A stretch of DNA of 64,000 nt. It comes from Malus domestica. Taxonomy: Eukaryota; Streptophyta; Magnoliopsida; Rosales; Rosaceae. A program made the translations under genes and the position numbers. Below are positions 11,400-23,510 of the stretch, piece after piece; within the stretch, counting starts at the first letter, position 1, and every line of letters begins with the position of its first letter. The stretch is from assembly GCF_042453785.1 (NCBI RefSeq), contig NC_091676.1, forward strand, positions 1,743,501 through 1,807,500, in the 5' to 3' direction. The notes under the pieces were generated by a model that had not been told where the DNA came from, searched no databases, and was given only the letters and a program-made list of their open reading frames with translations.

Positions 11400-12830
11400 A
11401 AGGTATTAAATATCGGTAATATCGGAAATATCGGTAGTCTGAAAACACGGAAATATCGATGGAAATATCGGTAAAATATCGATATCGATATCGATAAAAA
11501 TTACATGGAAACCACGGAAATTGTAAGAAAAACTTAGAAATTTTAATTGAAACTTTGCAAGATGTTTATTTAGTCAATTATCTATTAGTTTATCACAAAA
11601 AATTGGAAGGAAATGCATTGCATGATGGATTTAACTGATTTAAATTGATTATATAGCGAGCTGGCAAACATTGTGAGTGTAAAAAATATATAGTAATTAA
11701 TGAAAAAAGTTTAAAGACACCACAATTATTATATATAATGAATTAGTACAATATTTTACACTTTATATATTGCATTTTTTTTTCTCTCAGATAACACACA
11801 CAGACTGACACATAGCCCGGATATTTTGAAAGCAGGTTTGGATTTTTTTTTTCTTCTCTCGGATAACACACACACACCCCACTTCTACACACACACACTT
11901 CAAAGTGCACCCCACTTCTACACACACACGCACAGACACACTGTAACAACCCAACCCCAAATTTTTATATATTTTCGTGGTTCCCCAAATAATTATGAAA
12001 TTATCGTTTTAGTCCCCTATCTTAACCAAATCTGGACCATTCATCTTGATTTCCAAATTCTCTCAAGCTACCACATGGCAGCACCCTAGCACCCTCACGT
12101 ATCTCTCTCTCTCCCCACCCCGTGACCTCTTTCTCCTTCTTTCTTCTCTGCACTCACTCTCCCTCTCTCGAAGACCCTCACTCTTTCACCCTTTGACCCA
12201 CACCCGAGAGCACCCACGCACACCCTTCGTGGTACTCCGTCGACGGCATCGTCATCACCTTCTACACGCCGTCGTCTCTCTCTCTCTCTTTCTCTCTCTC
12301 CCGTCACTGCGCAACTCGACGAAACCCCAAGAACCTCCGGCGAGTTCTTCATGGGTTATGGTTAGGTAAGCCTCGAACCTCTCTTTCCGTGTTGGTTTGT
12401 TGCTTGGATGTGATTATTGAGGTTATTCTGTCCTTTTTACCAAGGATTTAGCACGGAATCAGCCCGGGAATAGGCGCACCCATCTCCGGCGAGACCGTGG
12501 GTATCGAGAGGTTTTCCGACCACCACGGGTCGTTTCACGGCAAATGGAAGGTATAAACGCACTCCTCTCGTCTCGTGCTTTTATTTGATACCTAGATCGG
12601 GGTCTAGAACCCTTGTTTGTGGTCGACCGGAGCTGTAGAAGCTCCGGCGTTCTTCTCCGAGTAGCACGGTTAAAAAAATATCGCGATATTATCGATATTA
12701 TCGATAATATCGCGATATTTTGCCGAAAACCATTTGGATACCTATTTAAATATCCATTACCTGAAAAACCGATAATATCGGCGATATTTCGCCGATATTA
12801 TCGATATTTTCTTCCATGCTTTTAACAGAT
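11400..12830. mobile_element. ATATCG-palindrome element, split by another insertion
   Basis: The two flanks (about 11401-11500 and 12680-12815) are built from atatcggtaatatcgg-type palindromes, inverted relative to each other, as in a TIR element. The centre holds a dinucleotide-rich run (ACACAC, 11860-11940) and an LTR-like block. Limits are approximate. Confidence 0.4.
11942..12668 (+). mobile_element. LTR-like block, possibly a solo LTR of a gypsy-type element
   Basis: Starts TGTAACAACCCAACCCC, the kind of start common to Ty3/gypsy LTRs in related genomes (recollection, not a search). The block runs through a CT-rich leader (12095-12300) and GC-richer sequence to about 12668, where the flanking ATATCG element resumes. 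No internal region or second LTR is seen. Confidence 0.35.
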
Positions 12831-12941
12831 GAATTTTATTAGAGGTGGAATTGGGGTCCAACATCCCAGGTGTTTTCTGATAGCATAACCCAATAACGTC
12901 AAATCCATTAATTTGATTATTTAATAAATGGCTCCCACAAT

Positions 12942-13140
12942 AGGATTTGGATCCTCTATGAGACAATTGGTCGGGATCTTCCTGACCAGTATTTGTGGGC
13001 CGTTGGATTTTTATCTAACGGTTATAAATAGGGGGACCCTCTAAATTTATAATAATTATAGTCGTTGGATAAAAATTCAACGGTCCACATACATCGATCA
13101 GGAGGATCCTGACCAATTACCTCAGAGAGGATCCAAATCC
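12942..13140. mobile_element. 199-bp MITE, hAT-like, with 8-bp target duplication
   Basis: Inverted ends of about 80 bp start AGGATTTGGATCCTCT on the left and GGATTTGGATCCTCTC on the right (read inward). The flanking direct repeat CCCACAAT occupies 12934-12941 and 13141-13148. An 8-bp duplication is the hAT hallmark. Confidence 0.8.
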
Positions 13141-13429
13141 CCCACAATACACCAATCACGTACCCCTCCCAACCAATTTACACAATTTTTGTAACAGTAG
13201 GTCCCACAATATATAATAAAAAGGAAATTTGACTCATCATTTGAAAAAATAAAAAAAAATTTAACATTTAACTTCAAATACTCATTTTAGTCATTAAATA
13301 AAATTTAACAATTTATAAATGAGTAATGTTAGAGAAGCTAATTTTTTAGACTAAATTTTATAAATTATATGTATTTGTTAACGATTAAATTATTATTTAA
13401 GTGTTGCTTAATGTTTATATAGAGCCACA

Positions 13430-13750
13430 ACCCACAAAGTCCTACACAAATAGCATGTTTTAGTTATGGAGGCAGTTGTGGTGGATATGATCTGATCACT
13501 TGAAGAAAATGACGAGTCTGCGGATCTTTGTGGATCTTCATCTTTCACATGGGAGGTTTTATGACTACACCTACCAAATTTAATCACAACAGCGAACTTG
13601 ATAATGAGACATCAATAATTCAACGATTCAGAAAACTTCAATTAAATTGGGACCCATAAATAAATATGTGGAATTCCTAATACTTCTTTTGTAATCGATC
13701 AAAGCTAGATCATTGATGCCTAATTCAGAAAGAGGAGTGTTATTGGCACT
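13430..13750 (-). repeat. MLP upstream-region relic
   Basis: Very close to the block at 33826-34110 in copy B (for example gatcacttgaagaaaatgac, catgggag and ctacacctaccaaattta) and weaker to 7.6-7.7 kb. It is the promoter side of the lost MLP unit whose 3' flank survives at 10.3 kb. Confidence 0.6.
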
Positions 13751-15240
13751 TTAAAAGTCTCATTGTACACTCTTCACAAGTGTATTTTTCTTTCTTAATA
13801 TAGAAAGTTTGGAGTGTAGAATAAGATTTTTGGAATGCTACTAACAATTCCCTTCAAAAAAAGGTTTTTCTGTTTTGCATGCAACATCTGGACACATGAA
13901 TATTCTTTGGCATTCTAATTGCGCACACGTATTATCTTTCAAATATAGAAAATTTGAAGTGCAATTAAATTTTTAGAATGTAAATAAAAGGGGAAACTTG
14001 ATATAACTCCAATTTTTTGAGCCAATAGTAAGAATAGTCCAATTTATTAAAATAAATCCAATTCTTTAAATTTAATTATTTAATTATCAATAATTATCTC
14101 TTAAAAGAAAAAACTTATTGTAAAAATCAAATTTCTTCCTAATTATCTCTTTGATTATTATTATTATTTTTTTTTATTTCTTGTTCTTCTTCCTGCTTTA
14201 ACCCATTTATAGATTTTTTTTAATTTTTATAATCAACCTATATCATAGGTTAATTGTATTTATCTACCTATATGACAGATTCTTTTTCATAGTTAACATG
14301 TCACATATTAATGTGTCTTGCTTGTAGGTATATTATATTTTTTTTCTACCTTTTAGTTAGGTTTCATATCTCACTTATAGGTATAATATACATTCATATA
14401 TTTGCTACTTGATTTAGGGTAGAATGTTTTGCAGATAGATTTATGTTAGTATATTAATTTTTTTTGTTTATAAGATATTAATTAGATATTTTGGAGTTGA
14501 AAAATGCATAATATTAAAAGATTTTAATTGATTTTTAATATTTTTAGAAAATATAAAAGGAGTATAAAAGAAATAAAAACATATAATTAAATAACCGGAG
14601 TCACTCCTAAAAACACTCTATGTTTTTGGACCTGGATCTAAAAGCCCCTAAATAAAATTACCTTCTTTTATTGGTTTTTTTTAAGGCTCGCAAAAATGGT
14701 TGTCTTTGTTGTTTGGCGAAGGAACTTCTTGGATATCATCATATTGTGGTCTTCTTTTTCGCTTGTATTGCTAAAAAATAACTAATTACAAATCGATTTT
14801 CATCAAAAGGGTTGTTAAATAAGATATTAATTAATGCTATATTTTTTTTCTTGATACTGTTTGGGTCTCTCAACCTCGATTTATTATTTTGCATTTTATT
14901 TCTTCCATGATCATATGTATCTCCATTGTTTAACAACAACTAAAAATACTATTGTTTCTTTAAAAAAAAGTACTATGTATTTGATTAAGGCGATTTTATA
15001 TGACGATGAGCAACAAAGTGGAGACGGTGCACTACACCTTTTATTTTGCATACCATAGTTCATACATTACAATCTCACATATGATATCCCTTCACGTACA
15101 TTTGTTACAAGGCAACTTACAAAGCAAAGCATTTTAATTACTTGTAATCAAGCAAAAGGCACGCATTATTAACACAAATATTATATACTAACGATGGACG
15201 TCACACTGTTTCACCATTGCATTCTTTTCCTTTCCTTAAT
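13751..15240. other. Shared non-coding block with a private insertion
   Basis: Sequence around 13.85-13.98 and 14.65-14.70 kb is collinear with 34.10-34.26 kb in copy B. The 13.99-14.64 stretch is absent from copy B and is AT-rich without a frame. Nothing else recognised. Confidence 0.4.
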
Positions 15241-15512
15241 TTATCATGCCTTGATAAAGTGAGCATCAAGATCCTTGACGATGTTAACCATCAAACCGAC
15301 GTATTTGTCCGGACTGCAACATCCTCAGTCAGTTTCTCATATTCAGTCGACAATTTTGCAATGTTGCCTTCATTCTTTTGAGTGAATTGATAGACCGGCT
15401 TGAAGCTCTTGTAATACTGGAAGACATCTCCTTCCAGTCCATTCAGTGTTATGGATTTGTTCTCGTTGTTTGACTACACTTTTTCCTTGAATACTCGAAC
15501 TTCGTCCCCTAT
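15241..15512 (-). pseudogene. MLP pseudogene, exon 2 only
   Basis: The minus strand reads as the second exon of an MLP gene, similar to 17235-17503: FKEKV, a GLEG-like region, YYKSFKPVYQFTQKNEGNIAK, then the DLDAHF-like tail. A stop codon (TAG) lies near the exon start after FKEKV. A 1-nt loss in the EDVA(P)DKY region shifts the frame. The intron continues to about 15905, but exon 1 is missing, replaced by a 160-bp hairpin and a repeat. The copy B counterpart at 35.99-36.17 kb keeps exon 1 and lacks exon 2. Confidence 0.75.
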
Positions 15513-15907
15513 GTATTCACAAGAAAGTGGTCTCTATATTGACCAAGGAACAATAAAGGGAGCGTTTGATAAATAATTTGTTTTAAGTTTTCACAAAAAT
15601 GAAAATTGAAGTTATTTTTGTCAGTTTTCTAAATTTATATTAGTAATTTTTATTTTTTGAAGACTGAAATAACATGAGATTGTTGAATTATTGCGGCACA
15701 CCTCGATTCTTTACCAACATATTTTGTTCTAATTATCCATTATATCAATATATAGTTTTCACTTATGGGTTAGTTGTTCGCTTGTGAATCAGGGTTTAGT
15801 TATTGCGATCCTTCTAATATTGCTGGATTATGATTAACATATAATTGTGTTCTGATCTTAGAGAAAAAGGTACATATCATGTTAAATACATGAAGGTATT
15901 TATATGA

Positions 15908-16067
15908 GACGAAGAGAATGGTACCTTTTTAGACAGCTAAATCGCCGTGGTTTGGCCGTAAAACGGCTTGAAAGTGGCTAACTCGAGACCAAGACAGCCA
16001 CTTTCGAGCTGTTTTCCGGCCAAACCACGGCGATTTAGCAATTAAAAAAGGTACCATTCTCTTTGTC
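15908..16067. repeat. Near-perfect 160-bp hairpin
   Basis: The two arms of about 68 nt pair almost completely (gac.aagagaatggtacc ... gctaaatcgccgtggtttggcc against its inverse), leaving a loop of about 20 nt around 15980-16000. It sits where exon 1 of the adjacent MLP pseudogene should be. It may be a foldback MITE or a source of small RNA. There is no coding potential. Confidence 0.7.
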
Positions 16068-16349
16068 TTGTCAAGAAGTATGATTTTCATTTTTGAATCA
16101 CTTGATTTCTGAGTATTGAAGAAGTTATGAACGTTTTGAAGTTTGCCCAGTTTCCGGTGAGTTTTCAAGTTTCACTTTGACCAATCAACTTTGAGGCTAT
16201 TTTCCGGCAATCTTCGGCAACCATTGGGCTTCTAAATAGCTGTAATCTTATTCTACACTTTCCTATCTTCATTTTGATATATTATGGGTCAAATTTGGTT
16301 AAGAAACGATTGAGTTACGAAACTTTGAAAATTGCCCAAACTTCCGACC

Positions 16350-16500
16350 AAGAGCTCCGGAACACTTAACGGAGTTTTTAACGGAATGACCAAAATGATG
16401 GATGGTGGCCAATCGCAGGGACCACTTTTATCGATTTGGAATCTCAGGGACCAAAGTGATGAGTTATGCAAATCTCAAGGACCATTTTGGCGATAAAATT
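16350..16500. mobile_element. Half of a MULE-type MITE, family M4
   Basis: The stretch gaccaaaatgatggatggtgg ... caaatctcaaggaccattttggc matches the right half of the complete elements at 54695-55018 and 56867-57137. The left half is not recognisable here. Confidence 0.55.
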
Positions 16501-17234
16501 ATGAAATTTGGTACAATCTTCTTGACAGACTCACGAACCCGCTCCAATTGGAATCACTAAAAAATTCTACCGTTTGATTACTTTATGCTTAAAACAAGTT
16601 CACATGTCCTACAATAAAAACATAGAGCAAAGCATCAAAATGTCACTAAAATAATAACCAAAATATACCAAGAATAGGGAATAATATATAGTATAAAATC
16701 GACTCATCATGACCTTGCATGAACTTATAAGTAAGTTGGGCTACTTTTCATATTGCCAATTGGTTTTATGGTGTCACCTTAACTTTCTTCATACCCATGT
16801 GTGAAGCCAAAAGACTACGTGCGCTCCATGTCACCCATTTGTGTTGCCCACCTGTTAGGCTTAAAAAATTTCCACACATGAGGAGGCGTATTAAGAATGA
16901 ATCTCACATTAATGGGAGGAGAAATTTTGCATGGACTTATAAGTAAGTTGAAAAAAAATATTGGACAAATATTGTAGAGTACACCACATTTTATTTTATA
17001 GATGCGATCGACAACCATAATCTATTACATCACAATGTCATATATGACATCCTTCGTACATCTTTTACAATACACACAAACCTAATTAAGAAAAGCATTT
17101 TATTTAAGTAGGTACGCATTGATGAACATATGCATGCATGATTACATATAATTGAACCCTTTTTAACAAGACCAGCAAAAGCTCTTTCCAACCGTTGCAT
17201 ATGACGTATGGTTTTTATTCATTAATTAATTAAT
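16501..17234. other. 3' flank of the 17.2-kb MLP gene, shared with copy B
   Basis: Collinear with 39.64-40.18 kb (aacttataagtaagttgggct, gtgcgctccatgtcaccc, catatgacatccttcgtac). The part nearest 17234 is the probable 3' untranslated region. No frame. Confidence 0.5.
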
Positions 17235-18088
17235 TTATGCTCCCAGAAGGTGAGCGTCAAGATCCTGGACGAGTTTAACCATCAAACCGACATATCTATC
17301 TGGAGCTTCAACATTCTCATTCAGTTTCTCGTATTCGATCCACAGGTTGGCAATGCAGGTGCCTTCATCTTTTTGAGTGAATTTATAGACACCCTTGAAG
17401 CTCTTATAATACTTGAACACTTCTCCTTCCAATCCTTTCAGAGTTGCAGCCTTGTTCTCATCGTCTAGCTCCACCTGTTCCTTGAATATCCCGACATGAT
17501 CCCCTATATATATGCATGCATGCATTCATGGTTAATTTCATAACAACAAAATATATAAACTTTCTCACCCTCTCTTATTAGGATCTTGTTTCCACCGTAG
17601 GAAAAAGGGGGCAATATGACTTATTTACGAAACATGTATTTACTGTATATGACTCTCATTGTCTAGAACAAAAATTGAAGGAAGCATTGAAATATATATA
17701 AGAGGTCATATATGGTAAATACATGATTTCTACGATTGTTCTATCTCGACCTTGTTTTTGCTACAACAAATCAGAATTTCTGCGAAAAAGCTGTAAACAT
17801 TGAAACTCATGCTATGAACGTATGATGATTTGAGCACATCTGTTAAGGTATACATACATATAAAGTGAATAATTAAACAGGAAAATTGAATTAAGTAGCG
17901 GTACCTAGTTCATATTTCCAAATCTTAACAGAGCCGTGTGTTTCCCAATCTCCTTCATGCACATCAACTCCTTTGATATGGGTATTAGAGATGTTTGGGA
18001 TGAGGTGGGCGCTCTTGAACATGTTGTACAACTTGTCAGCTGGTGCCTTAATTTCTATTTCAGTCCCAATTTTACCATGCAAAACCAT
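17235..18088 (-). CDS. MLP-like protein (Bet v 1 superfamily), complete, 2 exons, 150 aa
   Basis: Exon 1 is 18088-17905 and exon 2 is 17503-17235. The donor is ACTAG|GTACCG and the acceptor TATAG|GGGATC, phase 1, giving ..YELGDHVGIFKEQV.. across the join. At 150 aa the length is exactly typical of MLPs. Marks: an N-terminal beta strand (HGKIGTEIEIKAPADKLY), the HEGDWETHGSVKIW block, GLEG in exon 2, and a C-terminal helix (VKLVQDLDAHLLGA) that closes the ligand cavity. It differs clearly from the 6.5-kb MLP, so the cluster holds at least two subfamilies. A TATA-like box lies 85-94 bp upstream. The copy B partner (40178-40625) has lost its intron and part of exon 2. Confidence 0.93.
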
Positions 18089-18172
18089 GTTTATGAGCAG
18101 TTTTGATGGGTGCTACTCAGAAATTATAAGAGAAGAATGTTAAAGGATATGTATAATTTGGGCTCCTACCCT

Positions 18173-18182
18173 CCTTAAATAG
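18173..18182 (-). promoter_or_regulatory. TATA-like box of the 17.2-kb MLP gene
   Basis: The minus strand reads CTATTTAAGG, 85-94 bp upstream of the start. Copy B has GTATTTAAGG at the matching place. Confidence 0.55.
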
Positions 18183-20361
18183 AAGCGACTAGAGTTAAAT
18201 TGCGAGATAAAACTTAATGTGTCCGGAACACGATACAGTACGCCATATATATAATATATGTAATATAAATGGAGGGAAAGTTTTTTTATTTTATTTTATT
18301 TTTTTCAAGTGTTTCTCTACTTGTGTATGACATACGACGTATGTACCCGTGTTCTGGATATTAAAAATTCTCTCATAATATTTTAATAGTGGGTAATCCA
18401 ATTTAAAAACCAAATCATGCAACACGTGATAAGGATTAAGTCATATATTTTTTAAATCATACTTCTCGGATAATTGGAATCCTATGAAGTAATGATCACA
18501 AGTTCACAATATGCATGGATAGATGAAGGGTTTGCTCATGAGTAATGTTAGGGAAACCAAATTTCTAAATCAAAATTTGTAAACAAAATAATGTAGAGGT
18601 AGATGATTGAATTATTATTTAAGCGTTGATTAATATGCTTATTTCTTATTAATAACATATCATTTGATTTGTATTCACGCATGCGATAAAGATTAGATTA
18701 GTACGATCACACTAAAAATTTATTTGTAAATGTTTTAAAATAAAATGTAATTTATCTGCAAAATGTTTTTTTAAGGTACGATATTCTTTAATAACAAATT
18801 TATACGTACATCAATGAGGATAGGGTGTAAACAAAGGGCCTCGATAAAAACCTTGCCGGGGTTTTCAACCCGTTCGAAGAGAGATTTTTCAATGTGACCG
18901 TCACACAAGGAGGTACACCACGTGTCTCTATGTAAATGGTTATATATGTGTGTTAAAAGATTAATAACTTAAAAATTAAAATTTTCCACCACTTACATAA
19001 AAACACGTGATATACCATCCGTGTTCCCGTCACAACTAAAAATTTTCCCTAGTCGAATGGTAAAAGAGTGTCCCACACCAACATAATTAATTAGGAATTG
19101 CTATCCTCAAAGAGAAGATCAAGAATTACATTAGGAAGTTCCTCAAACCAAACCACAGTGTTACCATAACTCAAGCTCATATGTGCTAGCCTGCGTGCCA
19201 CCTTGTTCGTCTCCCTTCGACTAAATTCAATCTTCCACTTGAACAATGAATGAATAATTGCGTGTGTCGTTTAGAATGTTTCCAAAATGTGACATGTCAA
19301 CACTTCCTTCTGCAAAATGTTTTAGAATAAAAAGTTTTATCTCTATTTATTTATTATCATTATTATATTTCTGGAAAGATCGATACGTATGGGCCATGGC
19401 GTCTGGTTTTTTTGTCATGGCGTCTGGTTTTTTTGTTAAAAAGCCATCAAATGGGGAGGCAGCGATGAGGTATTAGGTATCCACAAATGTCAGTTCACAA
19501 AATATTATACTAAAAGTAATTGAAAAGAATCAAACAAATCAAACAAATATTAATTCTTTGCCCAAAATAATCCACTAAAAAAAGGGTCCACAGCATAGTT
19601 TTTTCCACTAGAGTTTATCGATCCTTGAAGACTATCATTGATGATTGATCATCCAACAGGTGCATTATTTATTTTTTAACAAACGCTAATAGTTACACTA
19701 AGGGAATGGAGGAGTGTGTTAAGTCTTACAATAGGCTTGGCAAAATAATGTGATTCATTTTCGTTTATGGCGAGAATCAAATCTAAGATCTCTTACATAT
19801 AAGTGAAGAGGGATAGCACTAGACTGTAATACTAAATGGCCACATACAGTATTTATAGATAACAATAATAACAAGAAATACTTTTTTTTTTTCATGCTGG
19901 ACCATTTTTTCTAAGGTGATGCTAGAAATACCTTCTTTTTAAACTACAATTGTAAATCACGTGATGTGGCGGTTAATGGTCAGATTTTTTTTTTACTCAT
20001 TAAAAATGTAATCCAACTATCAACAGCCACATCATTTGATTTACAAAATTTGGTCTAAAAAGATGGTCTCCCTAGCATTTTGCTTCTCTGTATAACTTTT
20101 AGTCATGACTCTATACCGACTTTCATTTCTAGATTTTAAAATTACGCCACGCTACTCGTTAGGTCCGATTTCAAAAAATCGAAAACAGAAAGAAAAAAAA
20201 TTGAACCATTCACCAAACCAAAACAGCAAGAACAAAAAATTAAAATTGAATAAGCAGAATCGAACCAAAATTTTGGTTCGATTCGATTTCGGTTTTAGTA
20301 GTTCAAAAACCGAACTGCACTGAAATACCTTGTAACCATAACAAGTGCATTTGTTACACTT
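18183..20361. other. Non-coding block shared with 40.7-42.5 kb
   Basis: Collinear with copy B over most of its length. Copy B has two MITEs (41239-41386 and 42155-42299) that are absent here, so the empty sites are visible near 18718 and 20146. No gene except the LINE remnant at 19088-19245. Confidence 0.55.
19088..19245 (-). mobile_element. LINE RNase H domain remnant
   Basis: The minus strand reads WKIEFSRRETNKVARRLAHM, then a stretch ending VVWFEELPNVILDLLFEDSN, which is the end of the RNase H-like domain of plant LINEs. It is short, with no reverse transcriptase beside it. It is not obvious in copy B. Confidence 0.55.
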
Positions 20362-21300
20362 GACTATCTCGGACTGGATTAAGCTCAGGGACTAAGTTAG
20401 ACTGGCTTAGACTAGACTAAACTGAATTAATTTAGTTAAGTGTTTGTTCCAATGCCGGACTAACAAGCAAAATAATATTTTTCTTTTTTTTTCTTTTTCT
20501 TTTTCTTTTACCATTTTCTACAACACATTCTCTTTTGAGAAAGTTCTCCCTTTTCTCCATTTTTTTTCTTGAAATGTTATCCTCACAACCCAGAATCAAC
20601 GTCTGCTCGATTGGGTTCTTCTGATAATCCCTAAGTGGAGCCTCTGCAACCACAGCTTCATCTCAATCTTTTGCACATCTTCACAAATTCGCTCAAATCA
20701 CAAAATCCAAATTCGCGGGAATTGCAAAAACCCATATTCAATTCCAATTCGCTTGAATCACAAAACCCAACTTCGTTGGAAGTGCAAATCACATATTTGA
20801 ATCATGAAACCCAAACTTGAAATGCAAACCCCAAACTCAAATTGCAAATCCAAAATTCCGTTCGAAGCTTTGCAACATTTGCATAAATCAGTTTCCACCC
20901 ACAAAATCGAGTAAAGTAAATGATTGAGAGCGCATGAGGAGGAAGCGGGCCTTCCAGAAGACGTGACTTATTTTTGTGTTCTTTGAGATTCGAAATGAAC
21001 AGACGAAGAAATCCTGGTTTCGCGAGTGTAGGCAACGGCAAAGCAAGCAAACGAAGCAAGCAGGGAGAGGAGAGAGGATGCGATGCAGAGAGAGAACAGG
21101 ACGGAGCAAGGTCTTAGCAATCCCATGGTTTTCCCGGGGATTGGCCAAGACCTAGTGAAGGAGATAAGCCGTGCGAGTCCTATTTAATCCCACTTAACTT
21201 AGTCTGTAACTTAGTCCGTGAACGCAACAAACACGGGAGTACCCTAATGTTTAATCCTATCTAGTCCAGTGATAGTTAACGAGTCCAAACAAACGCACCC
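20362..21300. mobile_element. TIR element of about 0.94 kb, copy A only
   Basis: Copy B reads straight across this point (about 42493-42520). The ends share an inverted motif (ctatctcggactggattaag against ctatcactggactagatagg). The interior has (ttc)-rich sequence and a diverged internal repeat (ttcgctcaaatcacaaaa / ttcgcttgaatcacaaaa / ttcgttggaagtgcaaa). No transposase frame. Confidence 0.5.
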
Positions 21301-21427
21301 TAAGTGTATTCCTCCTCTCCTCCTCGTCCTCATCGCTTTAGTTCAATCCTCTCCTAACTTAAGTCATGTTCCTCTGCGCCTCTGACGCTCCACGTCCTCA
21401 ATCTTCAATCCTTTCTCGACGTCTTCA

Positions 21428-22303
21428 GGTCATCTCCAACCGAAGGGTCCAGAAGGCCAAAGGGCCTAAAATAGCCCGAAAACCGTCTCCAACTGAGGGC
21501 TAGGCCATAGGGCTCTAGAATCTGGGAGGGCCCCACGGAATCGGAGAGGGCTTAAGGGCTGGCCTTTTTTTTTTTAATGTTTTGTTATTTCTATCGGTTA
21601 TAACCGACAGAAATAATATATATTATATTATTAATGTCGGTTATAACCGACACTAATAGCAATGTTAATATAATATCAGTTTGAACAGTGTCGGTTAAAA
21701 TCGACACTAATTTGAATTCCAACGGCTAGCCAGTCACTAGCCGTTGTATTCAAATTTTTTTTTTCTTTTTATGAATTTAAACCTTTTTTTTTCTATAACT
21801 TCCTATAACTTTTTTTCTATAACTTATATTTTACAAAATTTGGTTCATATTTTTTCGTATAACTTCTATTTCACAAAATTTGTTTCATATTTTTTTTTAA
21901 ATTCTATTTTTTTCTATAACTTCCTAAGCCATTATACAACATTAAATTAAATTAAGTAACATAAAACAACATTAAACAATATGAAACAACATTAAATAAC
22001 ATTAACCAACATAAAAATTATACAACATGAAACTTAAACAACATTTTTAAAAACATTTAGCCGTTGGATTTGAATTTAAGTTGTAGTTTTTAAATAATAA
22101 ATTATGTTTGGCGTGATGGCTCTTTGGCCCTCGGTTGGAGACGGTTTTTTGTGATAGGACTAAAACGAGCCATCTAGCCCTCGGTTGGAGACGGAGACAA
22201 ATATAATCATGTACTGTTCATTAAAATATTAATATCTTAGAGAATCTTGAAGGGCCAAAGGGCTAAAACGAGCTATCTGGCCAGCCATCGGTTGGAGATG
22301 GCC
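21428..22303. mobile_element. TIR element of about 0.88 kb with CATCTCCAACCGA ends
   Basis: Inverted termini GGTCATCTCCAACCGAAGGG and the inverse of atcggttggagatggcc, with further internal copies of cctcggttggagacgg near 22130 and 22170. The interior is AT-rich and non-coding. In copy B the flanks are joined directly at gacgtc (about 42625), which occurs on both sides here. The absence there could be an empty site or a deletion through that 6-bp repeat. Confidence 0.6.
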
Positions 22304-23356
22304 TCATGTTTCAGATAATCAGAATCACCTCGATAGACAAAGAAAAAGAGGGACGTCGAGATCCCTCCATCGCAACTCCTTCACCGCTGCTCTTCCATCA
22401 CAGCTCCACCGAAACCTGTCACCCTTTAATCTAACAGTGTTTGCTGTTGAATAATTTTTTTTTTTTTTGACAAGTCATAGGATAATCCAAATTTACCGAA
22501 ACTACGAAGAGGGAAATATTTTGAACACAAGACGCAGTGAGTTAAATAGAAAGATAATAAATTTCTATATTTGGATCATCATGAAATGAATTAAGAACAA
22601 AGGAAATTGGTCGTTATAGGACAGTTACAAATTTTTGTTGCTGAAATAGTAAAATCAACACGACCGACATAAGGCTTGACACGTGAAATGTCTCAAATGG
22701 CCATGTACGTATATTACCTAGAAGAACACGATCGATCATATTGATTTTCCTATTACTTTCAGCAAAAAGGTTTTGTAATGTCCTACAACCACCATTTTTG
22801 CCTAGTCCATTGAAAATGAAAAGAGAAGCAAAAACACAATCCAATATCTAGATGGTATATCATACTTTTGAGATTCGAAATCCTATTTGTATGATGTAAT
22901 CAGTAACTGTGCACATCAGCCATGCATAATTGAGATCCAGTTAAGATTTATACATTAAATTATATACAGAATCATCTTTGTAAACATGAGGTATTGATCA
23001 CTTATTTAGCAGATCTATCTTTTCTGGAACTAACTGTAACCGGAGAGGCAGAAAGGCGATTATGTTCATCTGAAACCACCGGGTAATCGAGTTTCTTACT
23101 ATTGTTTTCATCTTTGTAAGACTTTGAAGGAGATGCTGATCCAAATATCTGCACTGTTAGGCTTCCACCCGCAGAGAGAAACAAGAAGTAAACATGAATA
23201 ATGCATACCAAAAACAAACAAGTATACATCAACCTACAAGACGCTTGGGGATATGCTGAAGTGCAGGGGAAAGGATAATGCATTGGTCCTTCATGATATA
23301 ACCAAATGAGCTGGCTTAGTCGCGCATACGTTGTACCTCGGATTGGATTAAAATTA

Positions 23357-23510
23357 GGGAACTTTAATGAAAAGCACCCGGTACTGTTCACTTTAACGAA
23401 AAACCACATTTTTTCACTAAAAAGTCAATCCTGATACTATTCACTTTACCCTTTATTTTGTCCTTATCATTAAAACTCAAAGTTTTCAAGCCCCTTTCAT
23501 TAGTTTTCCT
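23357..23510. mobile_element. MITE family M1 (copy 3)
   Basis: The ends are GGGAACTTTAATGAAAAG and the inverse of tttcattagttttcct, with a 9-bp duplication TTAAAATTA (23348-23356 and 23511-23519). It lies upstream of exon 7 of the transporter pseudogene. Copy B has a gap here (about 0.42 kb missing), so presence before the duplication cannot be told. Confidence 0.75.

Noticed and set aside
11826-12369. Open frames of 87 and 107 codons over CT- and AC-rich sequence
   Set aside because: Low-complexity translation within an LTR-like block; no homology pattern.
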